A stretch of DNA of 44,014 nt, from contig CAKZLZ010000033.1 of the NCBI GenBank assembly GCA_937127435.1, positions 1-44,014 on the forward strand, written 5' to 3'. This stretch comes from an uncultured Verrucomicrobiota bacterium. GTDB taxonomy: Bacteria > Verrucomicrobiota > Kiritimatiellia > SS1-B-03-39 > UBA6053. Below the pieces are notes generated by a model. It was given only the letters and a program-made list of their open reading frames with translations, had not been told where the DNA came from and made no database searches. Below, in pieces: positions 1 to 8,540 of this stretch. Position 1 is the stretch's first letter. The number at the start of each line of letters is the position of its first letter. Position numbers and translations under genes: made by a program.

Positions 1-240
1 TCTACATCCTTGTCCAGCAAGGTAGGGTACTTCCAGAAAAACTCCTTTTCATCGTTTTCTTCAAGAAAAAATGGACCTACATGAATTTGAAAGCCTTCTG
101 AGGCTGCTGGTGCTGGCGGAGGGGTTTGGAAGCTAGGCGCAGCTTCTCCATCATAATAACGGCGCAATAAGCTGGTATCTACAACCTGGCCTGTAGTAGG
201 AGCTCCAAACAAAATCCATTGACGGATAACTTCCTTTTCA
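1..240 (-). other. Foreign in-frame segment joined to aspS, resembling a planctomycete-type cytochrome c domain
   Basis: Reading the aspS frame leftward from about 240 gives EKEVIRQWILFGAPTTGQVV, then a Pro/Ala-rich stretch (SFQTPPPAPAASEG), then GFQIHVGPFFL. AspS should instead continue through the GAD domain to a WVxDFPxF-like segment. The WIxxGAP pattern after an acidic-EKE helix is typical of planctomycete-type cytochrome c domains. The GPFFL segment, followed by an acidic stretch and then FFWKY, recalls proteins in which such a domain is followed by a copper type II monooxygenase-like region. The segment is visibly AT-richer than the aspS part. The join lies at SDAEK, a sequence plausible in both proteins. 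This is either an assembly chimera or a real recombination; family assignment is from memory of motifs. Confidence 0.5.
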
Positions 241-1370
241 GCATCACTGAAGAATTTCACAATCGGAGATTTCCAACTGCCGTCTTCCTGCACGCGGATG
301 TAAGCCAGACCGCCCATGCCATGGGATTTGGCGAGCTCAGTCCATTCGTCGATCTGACGGATAGGAACTCCGGCCAGGCCTTTGGCGTTGATGGCTTTCA
401 CCGCGCCGCCGCCTTCGATCACTTTGCCGAAGACTTTGAATTTGGTGCCTTGGAAAACGGGGGCGAGGTCCTTCAATTCCCATCCAAAACGCAAATCAGG
501 CTTGTCGGAACCAAAACGGTCCATGGACTCGTGCCAGGAGATGCGGGGCAGGGGAAGTTCGGGAACCGGATGGCCGGAGGCTTCCATCACCGAGGCCAGC
601 AGCCCGTCGATGATGCCGTACAGATCTTCGGCTTCCACGAAGGACATTTCCACGTCGATCTGGGTGAATTCCGGTTGACGGTCGGCGCGCAAATCTTCGT
701 CGCGGAAGCAGCGGGCGATCTGGAAATAGCGGTCCATCCCCCCCATCATCAGCAACTGCTTGTACTGTTGCGGGGCCTGGGGCAGCGCGTAGAAGGTGCC
801 GGGGGTTACGCGGTTGGGTACCAAATAGTCGCGGGCGCCTTCCGGCGTGCTTTTGGTTAAAATGGGGGTTTCCACTTCCACAAACTCCTGTCCATCCATG
901 AATTGGCGGATGGCGATGGACATTTTGTGACGTTTGCGCAGGCGTTCCTGTACCGAAGGACGGCGCAGATCCAGGAAGCGGGATTCCATGCGGAGTTCTT
1001 CGCTTACTTTTTCCGCTTTGGCTTCTTCCAAGGGGAAAGGAGGGGTTTTACTGCGGTTGAGAATGGTCACTTCGTTGCCGATGACTTCGATTCCGCCGGT
1101 GCTCAGGCGGTCATTCACCATATCGGCCGGGCGGCCACGCACGGTGCCGTTGACTTTGATCACGTATTCCGGACGGGTGGATTTGGCGATTTCGGTGGCG
1201 GCGGCGTTGTCATCCGGGTCGCAAACGACCTGGGTGATGCCGTAACGGTCGCGTAAATCGATGAAAATGATACCGCCATGGTCGCGGACGGTGTCGACCC
1301 AACCGCATAAAACGGTGGTTTCGCCTATTTGTTCCTGGCTCAATTGGCCACAAGTATGGGTACGTTGCAT
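1..1370 (-). CDS. aspS: Aspartyl-tRNA synthetase, partial; C-terminal side replaced by unrelated sequence
   Basis: This class II enzyme charges tRNA-Asp with aspartate in the cytoplasm. The protein starts MQRTHTCGQLSQEQIGETT with the usual OB-fold anticodon-binding beginning (CGWVDTVRDHGG, FIDLRDRYGITQVV). A class II core follows, with a QYKQLLMMGGMDRYFQIARC-type motif 2, and then the bacterial insert (GAD) domain up to SPIVKFFSDAEK. The start is ATG at 1368-1370, and an upstream GGAAAAG could serve as ribosome binding site. The frame runs off the left edge after 456 codons, whereas bacterial AspS is usually about 590 residues. From about position 240 leftward the sequence stops resembling AspS (separate entry), so the last third of the enzyme, including motif 3, is not here. 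The identity of residues 1 to about 375 is secure; the integrity of the gene is doubtful. Confidence 0.93.
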   Translation of the reverse strand, partial: MQRTHTCGQLSQEQIGETTVLCGWVDTVRDHGGIIFIDLRDRYGITQVVCDPDDNAAATEIAKSTRPEYVIKVNGTVRGRPADMVNDRLSTGGIEVIGNEVTILNRSKTPPFPLEEAKAEKVSEELRMESRFLDLRRPSVQERLRKRHKMSIAIRQFMDGQEFVEVETPILTKSTPEGARDYLVPNRVTPGTFYALPQAPQQYKQLLMMGGMDRYFQIARCFRDEDLRADRQPEFTQIDVEMSFVEAEDLYGIIDGLLASVMEASGHPVPELPLPRISWHESMDRFGSDKPDLRFGWELKDLAPVFQGTKFKVFGKVIEGGGAVKAINAKGLAGVPIRQIDEWTELAKSHGMGGLAYIRVQEDGSWKSPIVKFFSDAEKEVIRQWILFGAPTTGQVVDTSLLRRYYDGEAAPSFQTPPPAPAASEGFQIHVGPFFLEENDEKEFFWKYPTLLDKDV

Positions 1371-1576
1371 AATCTTTTCCTTAATAAAATTGGGGGCATT
1401 GCCTTATGTCATGAATTTCGCCGGGGTCACGTCAATTCCAAGGGAAAATACGAATGATAGGGGGCTTTCCATCCCTCACAACTGCAGGATTCAGGGGGAA
1501 TAAATGCCTACGGTCGGGGTTTTGGGCTGAAAAGTACAAATTTATGGAATGCGGGTACCCGTATCCCAAACCGTTC

Positions 1577-2104
1577 CTAAAGAATTCCTGCGCTTAGAAT
1601 CAGAATAATGACACATAGGGTGATGCCCGCCAATAGGGCTTTGCCAATGGAGGTATGCCAAAAATAGCTCATTCCCCCCATTAAAGAAGGGCGGGTGGTG
1701 ATGTCGAACTCGTAGTCGCCCACTTGAAATGTACCCTTTTCAAACATGGCGGTTAGGAGAAAATCGTTTTCCACGGTATCCATATCCATCAGCCTGATTT
1801 CTTCAATCAGCCGGACCGGGTAGCGTTTTTGAGGTGAGAAGGTTATGGCTTTCGGACCGCTGAAGGTGTTGTTTTTAGATCCAATCACTTCCCATTTATC
1901 CTCCACCCGGACTTCGAGGATATAATCCGGTGCTTTCTCTGCTGAATTGATCCCCAGTATGTATTTGTCCTGATGCTCTCGTCCTTTTCCCACAAATTGG
2001 AAGGTAACCGATGCCAGGGACTCACTTCCGTAAAAGACTGCGCCCGCATAGAAGAGCGCTAAGAGTACGAAAACATAAAGTGAGGTTTTTTTGAAAGGGC
2101 TCAT
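1577..2104 (-). CDS. Small membrane protein of unknown function
   Basis: The 175-residue protein has an N-terminal hydrophobic segment (residues about 8-25, YVFVLLALFYAGAVFYG) and a C-terminal one (about 153-175, KALLAGITLCVIILILSAGI). Between them is an extracytoplasmic region of about 125 residues rich in beta-type sequence. No catalytic motif or family is recognised. ATG at 2102-2104 is preceded by CCGGAA. It shares the strand of aspS, about 200 bases upstream of it, so it could be co-transcribed, and it diverges from ptsI. The function is unknown. Confidence 0.7.
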   Translation of the reverse strand: MSPFKKTSLYVFVLLALFYAGAVFYGSESLASVTFQFVGKGREHQDKYILGINSAEKAPDYILEVRVEDKWEVIGSKNNTFSGPKAITFSPQKRYPVRLIEEIRLMDMDTVENDFLLTAMFEKGTFQVGDYEFDITTRPSLMGGMSYFWHTSIGKALLAGITLCVIILILSAGIL

Positions 2105-2237
2105 TTCCGGGATCCCAACATGATGGCCTTCTAATGTGAATCAAATTCATCTGCCATTTCCTGCGCAAGCCTCTCGATATTTCAGGTCCCAGCTCTGAGT
2201 TTACCCGGAAGGTGAACTGTTATAAGCCTTCTCTATT

Positions 2238-2265
2238 AAAACGTAAAATTCGTTTTATTTTTTTC
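2238..2265 (+). promoter_or_regulatory. Small inverted repeat followed by a T-run ahead of ptsI
   Basis: AAAACG (2238-2243) and CGTTTT (2251-2256) are separated by 7 nt and followed by ATTTTTTTC. The hairpin is weak and AT-rich. It lies 22 bases before the ptsI start in the divergent region, so it could be an operator or a leader structure rather than a terminator. I cannot decide from sequence alone. Confidence 0.25.
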
Positions 2266-2287
2266 ATACTGCGTCTAAGCTCTGACG

Positions 2288-4063
2288 ATGAAATCAGAGG
2301 GTAGCAGGCAAATTACATTTCAGGGAACCGGAGCTTCCCGGGGGCTGGCTGTGGGTACGATTCAATTGCTCGGAAATGTTGAAAACAGTATTTCACGCAC
2401 CCGGATTGACGAATCTGATATTCCTGCCGAAATTGTCCGTTTGCAGGACGCATTGCTTGCGACCCGGAAGCAGCTCATTGAGATTCGTCAGCATGTGGGG
2501 GAAACGATCGATGAAAAAGCGGCCGCCATTTTTGACACCCATTTGATGTTGATTGATGATCTGTCTTTCATTGATAAAATTGTGGACGGACTCCGGAAAC
2601 GAAAAATAAATCTCGAACATGTGATTCGGGATGTGTTGCGGCAATACGCCAAAAAGTTTTCCGGGATGCAGGGGGCCTACATGCAGGAAAGAGGTGCGGA
2701 CATTAAGGACTTGATGAACCGGATCCTGCAAAACCTGTCCGAAGAAGACCTCCCTGCAGAATTTCAGCATCCGGACGGGGTGGTGATTGTGGCGGATGAT
2801 CTGCTTCCCTCCGTAACCGCCCAGTTGGACAAAAAAAAGATTTTGGGAATTGTCACCGAACTCGGCGGGCAAACCTCCCATGCGGCGATCATTGCCCGTG
2901 CCCTGGAAATTCCTGCGGTGGTGGGATTGGAAGGGTTGTGTGAAAGTGTGCAGACCGGAGATCAAATTTTAATCGATGGCACCCAGGGAAGGGTCATTCT
3001 GAATCCGACTTTAGATCAACGGACCCAATACGGCGATCTTGAACATATGCGGGCCGATTTGCTTGAAGGGCTCAAAAAGCATCAGCACCAGCCGGTCACT
3101 ACCAAAGAAGGAAAACCCTTCCGGGTCTGTGCCAACCTGGAACTTCCCGAACATTTGGACCGCGTATTGGATTCGGGTGCAGATGGAATTGGACTCTTCC
3201 GTACCGAATTTTTGTTTTTGTCCCGCCCGGATTTGCCTTCTGAAGATGAGCAAACGGCGGCGTATGAAGCGGTCGCAGAAGCCATGCAACCGGCGAAAGT
3301 GGTGATTCGGACGATGGACATCGGCGGAGATAAATTTCTCTCCCATTTACATCTCAAGGAGCAGTCCCGATCCGCATTGGGCTGTCGGGGGATTCGGTTG
3401 AGCTTGGCAAGGCCCGATGTCTTTAAGGTCCAGTTGCGGGCGATATTGCGGGCGGCCAAAGTCGGTAATGTTCACCTGATGTATCCCATGGTCAGTGGGG
3501 TGGATGAAATTCATCAGGCCAACAAACTCCTTCAATCCGCGGCGGCGGAATTGAAGGCGGAGGGGATTCCTTTTCAACCGGATATTGTATCCGGAATTAT
3601 GATTGAAACCCCATCCGCGGCCCTGACGGCAGATGCGATGGCCCTTCATACCCGGTTTTTCAGTTTGGGAACAAACGATCTGGTTCAATACACCTTGGCC
3701 GTGGACCGTTTGGAAAGAGAGGTGGCTGCTCTCTATGATCCACTCCATGCGGGGGTGCTTAAACTGATTCAGCAGTCTGTCCGATCGGCACGTGAAAATA
3801 ATATCACCGCCTCCATCTGTGGAGAAATGGCAGGAAGCCCGCTGATGTTACCTTTGCTTATGGGGTTGGGTATAGAAGAAGTCAGTGTGGCCCCGGGATC
3901 GGTGCCCCTGATTAAACATCTGGCATCCCTGCTCGAGACCGACGAAGTGGTTTCTCTTGCCAACCAGGCTTTGACCTCTTCAGATTCCAAAGCGGTTTTA
4001 GAGGCCAGCCGCCGTCTGCTTGAGAAGAAGGCACCTGATTTAAAAGAATTATTTACCTATTAA
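2288..4063 (+). CDS. ptsI: Phosphoenolpyruvate-protein phosphotransferase (PTS enzyme I)
   Basis: Enzyme I takes phosphate from phosphoenolpyruvate and passes it to HPr, the first step of the phosphotransferase system. The 591 residues match the usual length (about 575). The phosphohistidine motif GGQTSHAAIIARALEIPA places the active His at residue 198. The PEP-binding C-terminal domain shows GADGIGLFRTEFLF, GSRS-like substrate contacts near QSRSALGCRGIR, FSLGTNDLVQYTLAVDR and the catalytic Cys511 in ICGEMAG. The gene has no ptsH or EII partner next to it and leads a three-gene set, with a 1-nt gap to the PEGA protein. An enzyme I without local sugar-specific components may serve a regulatory phosphorelay; that is inference. 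Confidence 0.96.
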   Translation: MKSEGSRQITFQGTGASRGLAVGTIQLLGNVENSISRTRIDESDIPAEIVRLQDALLATRKQLIEIRQHVGETIDEKAAAIFDTHLMLIDDLSFIDKIVDGLRKRKINLEHVIRDVLRQYAKKFSGMQGAYMQERGADIKDLMNRILQNLSEEDLPAEFQHPDGVVIVADDLLPSVTAQLDKKKILGIVTELGGQTSHAAIIARALEIPAVVGLEGLCESVQTGDQILIDGTQGRVILNPTLDQRTQYGDLEHMRADLLEGLKKHQHQPVTTKEGKPFRVCANLELPEHLDRVLDSGADGIGLFRTEFLFLSRPDLPSEDEQTAAYEAVAEAMQPAKVVIRTMDIGGDKFLSHLHLKEQSRSALGCRGIRLSLARPDVFKVQLRAILRAAKVGNVHLMYPMVSGVDEIHQANKLLQSAAAELKAEGIPFQPDIVSGIMIETPSAALTADAMALHTRFFSLGTNDLVQYTLAVDRLEREVAALYDPLHAGVLKLIQQSVRSARENNITASICGEMAGSPLMLPLLMGLGIEEVSVAPGSVPLIKHLASLLETDEVVSLANQALTSSDSKAVLEASRRLLEKKAPDLKELFTY

Positions 4064-4064
4064 A

Positions 4065-5474
4065 ATGACGACGTTACGGAAAACATTATTTGTCGGATGG
4101 CTCGCCCTTTATATGGTGATTTGCCCTTTGATGTTATGGTACACGCTGCACTATTTGTATGCCGGGGTTGCCGTGATTGAGACCTTGCCTGAAGGTGCGA
4201 CTTTGTCTTTGAATGGTCAGGTTCAAGAAAGGAAATCGCCTGCGATCCTTCCGAATCTTTCTTCGGGAACTTACTCGCTGCTGTTGCAAAAAGAGGGGGT
4301 TCGGGATTTTCAATTGAACCTTGATGTTAAAGACGGGGAAGCCACGGTTTTGGATCAGATATTGCTGCTCTCTGAAAAAACGGAGTGGGTGTCATCTGTT
4401 GATCTCACTTATGATACCCTCATGCCCATTCCGGGGAGTAATTACTTTTTGTTGATGCATTCCGACCGCAAATCAGAAGCCAGCGTTTATTGTACGATTG
4501 ATAATACTTCCTATCCGCTTTTTCCTCCCAAGATACATGGTTCCTCCATAAAAATTGACCGCATCACCACTATTCCCGGAAGTACCGTGGTGGTGGTGAA
4601 TCTGCGGAAAAATAATAAGCGGCTGGTTTACCGAATGGATGTGAAAGAACAGCTCGGGGAAGTACAGGATCTTACGGATTTGGTCTCAAATGGAGGCGGG
4701 GAGTTTATGTGGTCTGCGGAAAAACCGGATTGGCTGTTTTATTATTATGATGAAAAAATTGAGTTGATCGACCTTAAACGGAAAACCAAAGTAAAGAGAT
4801 TTGCGGAAGACTGGGTAGGCGTGGGGTTGGGCAAAAAGAATGTGTTTGGCGTGAATGAGAGCGGCAAGTTTTTCCAAACAGATTATTCAGGTAAAATGCT
4901 GGAAACAGAGGCGACAGAATTTAAATTTAAAAAAGGACTGTTCGGAAAAACTTCATTTGTGAGGATTTTACCGATGGACAATAATGCCGTGATCCTGCAT
5001 GAAGTCGGGGGCCCCTTGTGGCAGTCGGAATTGCCCAACTTATTAACCGACCGCGCGGTGGAAGGCCTTTTAATCTCGCCTCAAAGTGAAAATATTGTGG
5101 TGTGGACCGCTGAAGATTTAGGAATCCGCTTTTCCGAGGAAGCACATTCTTCTTCACGGATTTTCAATGAAGGTTTGAAAATTCATTGGCTGGTGGAAGG
5201 TGCTTCGGAAATATTATGTCCGACATTTATACTGAATGGGTCCAAAATATTGTACGGGCAGGATGGACAGATTTGGCTTCACGAACTCGACTTGGACCGG
5301 GATGTTCCCCGCGAAGTCATGAAGATCATGCCCGGAACTGATTTTCATTTTTCAGAACGTCAAGGTGGGATATATGCGCTTGATTCTGAAACGGGCCGGG
5401 TCATTTTTCTTAAACTTTTGCCGTCACAACAGAACGTTCACATAGACGACATGCAGGTAGGAGATATCCTCTAA
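4065..5474 (+). CDS. PEGA-domain protein with a predicted beta-propeller-like region
   Basis: The 469-residue protein has one N-terminal membrane anchor (residues about 7-30). A PEGA-type repeat follows (VIETLPEGATLSLNGQ ... SPAILPNLSSGTYSLLLQKEG, about 37-100), a small surface-layer-like beta fold typically found outside the membrane. The remaining ~360 residues read like WD/TolB-type blades (short beta segments, GSTVVVVNLRKNNKRLVYRMD, NGSKILYGQDGQIWLHELD), but no blade signature is strong enough to name. It is placed between ptsI (1-nt gap) and the glycosyltransferase-like gene (TAATG, 1-nt overlap), which implies translational coupling. It probably acts at the outer face of the cytoplasmic membrane. 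The specific role is unknown. Confidence 0.8.
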   Translation: MTTLRKTLFVGWLALYMVICPLMLWYTLHYLYAGVAVIETLPEGATLSLNGQVQERKSPAILPNLSSGTYSLLLQKEGVRDFQLNLDVKDGEATVLDQILLLSEKTEWVSSVDLTYDTLMPIPGSNYFLLMHSDRKSEASVYCTIDNTSYPLFPPKIHGSSIKIDRITTIPGSTVVVVNLRKNNKRLVYRMDVKEQLGEVQDLTDLVSNGGGEFMWSAEKPDWLFYYYDEKIELIDLKRKTKVKRFAEDWVGVGLGKKNVFGVNESGKFFQTDYSGKMLETEATEFKFKKGLFGKTSFVRILPMDNNAVILHEVGGPLWQSELPNLLTDRAVEGLLISPQSENIVVWTAEDLGIRFSEEAHSSSRIFNEGLKIHWLVEGASEILCPTFILNGSKILYGQDGQIWLHELDLDRDVPREVMKIMPGTDFHFSERQGGIYALDSETGRVIFLKLLPSQQNVHIDDMQVGDIL

Positions 5475-6943
5475 TGGACCTCGACTACAGCCACACACAG
5501 CTTGAGAAATCTGAAAAGATAAAGCATTCCTTTTTCGCCTTTCTTCCCGGCGCACTCAGTTGGGGAATTATACTGGGATTTGGCATTTGTTCTTTTATGC
5601 GTCCGGTTTGGGCCCTGCTTATTTTGATCGTATTTGATTTCTATTGGGTGTTGTTTCTGCTGCACACCTTGATCCTGTTTTGGGGTACAAAGATACATCT
5701 GAAGAATAAAAACGCTCCCCGGGATTTAGAAAAAGGGGATGTGTATCATGCGGTCTTCATTCCGGTGGGGGATGAGTCGGCTGAAAATTTACAAGTCCGG
5801 TTGGAAAGTCTGCGGCAACAAAAAGCTGATCACGAACAGATCCTCGTCTTTTTTGCGTTGTCGGAACATGCGTCCGCCAACCTGAAGAAAATGGTTTGGG
5901 ACTTTCACCGGGACCCGGAAAATCAATTTTTGGCGGGGTATATTTTTCCCTGTGAATCCCCTTCGTCGGGGACATGTTCCATGGGTGCTGATCTGAATGC
6001 AACCCTTCGATTGGCTTCGCATGTCTTTAAATTGAAGGGCATCCCCGAAGAAAATATTTTGGTGACCTGTCTGGGACCGGAAAGCAGCTTTGACCCGGCC
6101 TTTCTTTCTACTCTCACAGATGCTTTTATAGATTGCCCGGACCGTCATCGTCGAGGATTCAGACCCAAAATACAATTCCCCCGGAATTTTTGGGGAGATA
6201 AAGAGCATTCACCGGTTTGGAATTTCGGATCGTCCCTGTTGATGGTTTTCGATCGCATTCACAGCTACAATCCCGGAAGTTTTTGCAGACAGAGTTTGTC
6301 TTTTTCCACCTTAAAGAAAGTCGGTTTTTGGCCGGAAGGTTTTCAATCTGTTGACTCTGCGCTCTACTGGAAAGCCTTCCTGCATTTCTCAGGGAAATAC
6401 CAAATTGTTTCACTGAAAGTTGCGCAAAGGCTGGTTGCCGACAGCACAAGTTCAGGGGGGAAGGGGTTACGGAAAACCTGTTCCCGAAATTTTGCCTGGG
6501 CAGCCGGAATGGAAAATCTCCCCGTGTTGATGCGTTTACTCAAACCGCAAACCCGCTTGCCTTTCCCTTTAAGAATCTGGCTTTTTGGCAGGCTCATTGT
6601 TCAGCAGGTTTCCATTTCGATCTGGGCCGTGTTTTTTGTGGTGTTGGGTTGGTTGCCCGGCGTGGCCGCCGCGATGGGACTTTATTCATCAGTGGCCTAT
6701 TATCTCGCTCCGGAAATCCTCCTGGCTCTGGGGCTTTTTTCCTCTATTAGTTTTCTGCTCACCTTTATTTTATGTTGCGGTTTGTTGCCCAAGCCGGAGC
6801 AAAAGTATTCGTTTGCCTTTTGGTGTAAAAAAATCATCGCAGGGTTCCTGCTCCCCATAGTGTTGCCCTGGTGTTCCTGTGTGCCCTTGCTGGTGACTCA
6901 AACCCGGTTAATGTTTGGCAGGACCCGTTCCCGGGATTCTTAA
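5474..6943 (+). CDS. Membrane glycosyltransferase-like protein (GT2 fold, degenerate active site)
   Basis: The 489 residues comprise two N-terminal membrane helices (about 22-70), a soluble GT2-like domain (about 85-360) and four or so C-terminal helices (about 375-475). This is the plan of processive membrane GT2 enzymes. The positions that carry DxD in active members appear as LGPESSFDPAFLSTL, so the metal-binding aspartates look lost. A VDSALYW segment followed by TCSRNFAWAAG recalls the ED and QxxRW regions in altered form. It may be a pseudo-enzyme or use different residues. Its start overlaps the stop of the PEGA gene (TAATG), and its stop overlaps the stop of the broken gluQ copy on the other strand. 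Confidence 0.7.
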   Translation: MDLDYSHTQLEKSEKIKHSFFAFLPGALSWGIILGFGICSFMRPVWALLILIVFDFYWVLFLLHTLILFWGTKIHLKNKNAPRDLEKGDVYHAVFIPVGDESAENLQVRLESLRQQKADHEQILVFFALSEHASANLKKMVWDFHRDPENQFLAGYIFPCESPSSGTCSMGADLNATLRLASHVFKLKGIPEENILVTCLGPESSFDPAFLSTLTDAFIDCPDRHRRGFRPKIQFPRNFWGDKEHSPVWNFGSSLLMVFDRIHSYNPGSFCRQSLSFSTLKKVGFWPEGFQSVDSALYWKAFLHFSGKYQIVSLKVAQRLVADSTSSGGKGLRKTCSRNFAWAAGMENLPVLMRLLKPQTRLPFPLRIWLFGRLIVQQVSISIWAVFFVVLGWLPGVAAAMGLYSSVAYYLAPEILLALGLFSSISFLLTFILCCGLLPKPEQKYSFAFWCKKIIAGFLLPIVLPWCSCVPLLVTQTRLMFGRTRSRDS

Positions 6944-7185
6944 ATCCTGGATGGGGTCATTTTCAGAACCTCTTCGGCAGTCTTGCCTGCCTCCCGTAAT
7001 TCGCGGAGCAGGGGGTCGTGGCACCAGGCGGGTGGGGGAGCGTTGAGGGCGCGGTAAAGGAGAAGCTGCCGGGCGGTGGAACGAAGAAGATCTTCGCCCC
7101 GCATCACTTCGCTGATTTGTTGATGAATATCATCCACCACCGATAATTCGTAGGCGGGAATGTTGTCACGACGCCAGGCCTACAT
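6940..7185 (-). pseudogene. Truncated duplicate of gluQ (3' part only, internally deleted)
   Basis: Translated from the minus strand this reads WRRDNIPAYELSVVDDIHQQ, then SEVMRGEDLLRSTARQLLLY, then RALNAPPPAWCHDPL. It closely matches the C-terminal third of the intact gluQ at 15540-16373, with DNA strongly similar over about 150 bases. It lacks everything upstream of LWRRDN, where an in-frame TAG follows immediately. One Val codon is missing, and 17 residues between HDPLL and RELRE are deleted; these carry the KRFHSLS catalytic signature. The fragment ends EEVLKMTPSRI and stops at 6940-6942, overlapping the stop of the convergent glycosyltransferase-like gene. It cannot encode an active enzyme. 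It marks the left edge of an ~8.4 kb segment whose right edge is the intact gluQ. Confidence 0.9.
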
Positions 7186-7246
7186 TTGGGTCCACTGAGG
7201 GTTAGATGCCGAGCAGGGATCGCCGTCTTCCATCCGATATAATCCG

Positions 7247-8452
7247 TCATTCGGTGAAAAGGATTTCGTACATGCCCCGCACTCCCTGGTGAGCGGAGTC
7301 GATGCATACCGCGCGCCCGTCTCTGCGCCAGCGCGGATGCAGATCAACCCTTATGGGCCCCTCCAGGCTGGGCGGTGCGAAATACTTTCCGATCACCCGG
7401 CGGGGCCCGTCCCGCCATGGCCATACAAAAAGGGTCCGCATATGTTCCTGGTCGGGATAGGTGTCCGAGAGCATCCAGCAACCGTCCGGGGAAAGTGACA
7501 TGTGGCCGTCACAGTCGAGAATTCCGTCTCCGATGACCTGCATCTCTTCCGTACGGTCGCGCTGGACAAGATATGAGTCACGGGAACAGCCATGATCTGT
7601 CCAGCCCACCAGCTGGTCACGGTCGATCCAATCATAGTGAGAATAAAACCCTGAGTTGGCAAGCACATGCGGGTCTGATCCGTCGGGGTTTACTGTGATC
7701 AGGCGTGTTCGCCATTCATGCGGACCGTGTCGCCAGCGGTGCAAAAATGCTGCGCGTGATCCGTCGGGATTCACCTGAACATGATTGAACCAGTGTTCGG
7801 TATCCATCCCTTCGTCGGATTGACCCAAACGGGCGGCATCCCGCAGTGACAAAATTAGTGAAGGTTCGCCGCCGTCCAGAGGTACCCGCCACAGGCCGTC
7901 CCGGTCCGGACAATTCTGGTTCCCGTATTCGTCATGACCTCCTTCATACCCATAGCCCGGACGGGTTCTTGCCAAACGCGCGAAGTTCAGGCTCAGCGCG
8001 TAGCGCCCCTGTGGATCTACCGCATAAACCGGTCGGCTCAGGGTTCGCGTTTCTCCGGTCGTGATATCGAGGATCCGGGAACAGAACTGATTGCCCTCCC
8101 GATCGTTGAAAATGATGGCACGGTCGAAAGCAGGAGGCAGCCACTGGAGCATGGTACCCTGCTGCCAGCACCAGGCACGGGTGTCTGCAAGCGGAGTGAA
8201 AACGGGCTGCCCTGCGTGTGCGGACTTCACATCGAGAAATCCGACCGTCAAGACATCATCCGGAGAGGGCATCCTGTCCTGAAAAGAGGCGCGACCGGCC
8301 AATACTTTCTCACCGGCCAAATCGTAAGGGGATTTTTCATAATACCCGAAAAAGTAACTGTTCCCGTCGTCCGGGGAAAGCCGACATACGGAGGGATCGG
8401 CTCCTTCGGATTCAGAAGGAGTGGAATGGAGAGCTGTCTGAAGATGGGTCAT
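7247..8452 (-). CDS. Oligogalacturonate-lyase-like (PL22/TolB-type) beta-propeller protein
   Basis: The 401-residue protein has no clear signal peptide and reads as repeated propeller blades. Examples are GNQFCSRILDITTGETRTL, FNHVQVNPDGSRAAFLHRWR, SHYDWIDRDQLVGW and CDGHMSLSPDGCWMLSDTYP. The conserved histidines in NHVQVNPDG, SHYDW and GHMSLSPDG match the pattern of the oligogalacturonate-lyase/TolB-like propeller group, in which His residues bind a metal and the sugar acid. The substrate is not certain. ATG at 8450-8452 was chosen over a TTG 24 bases upstream, which has no ribosome binding site. The gene is GC-richer than its neighbours on the left. Upstream lies a promoter overlapped by a LacI-type operator, so it is the likely main target of the LacI protein at 14398-15423. 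Confidence 0.7.
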   Translation of the reverse strand: MTHLQTALHSTPSESEGADPSVCRLSPDDGNSYFFGYYEKSPYDLAGEKVLAGRASFQDRMPSPDDVLTVGFLDVKSAHAGQPVFTPLADTRAWCWQQGTMLQWLPPAFDRAIIFNDREGNQFCSRILDITTGETRTLSRPVYAVDPQGRYALSLNFARLARTRPGYGYEGGHDEYGNQNCPDRDGLWRVPLDGGEPSLILSLRDAARLGQSDEGMDTEHWFNHVQVNPDGSRAAFLHRWRHGPHEWRTRLITVNPDGSDPHVLANSGFYSHYDWIDRDQLVGWTDHGCSRDSYLVQRDRTEEMQVIGDGILDCDGHMSLSPDGCWMLSDTYPDQEHMRTLFVWPWRDGPRRVIGKYFAPPSLEGPIRVDLHPRWRRDGRAVCIDSAHQGVRGMYEILFTE

Positions 8453-8540
8453 CGGCTTGTAAGGGGTTGGGGGCAACCTGAAAAGGGGTACATATTTTCC
8501 GGGAATATTATTTTGACATAGATCAATAATGAGTTCATGT

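Noticed and set aside
219..1256. Plus-strand open frames opposite aspS
   Set aside because: The minus strand encodes a clear AspS; these are shadows of its codon usage.
1549..1564. ATGCGGGTACCCGTAT near-palindrome between aspS and the membrane protein gene
   Set aside because: It is single copy, imperfect and without T-run or linked regulator; chance cannot be excluded.
7934..8521. Plus-strand 195-codon frame opposite the propeller gene
   Set aside because: It would run through the operator and promoter and is antisense to a protein with clear propeller motifs.
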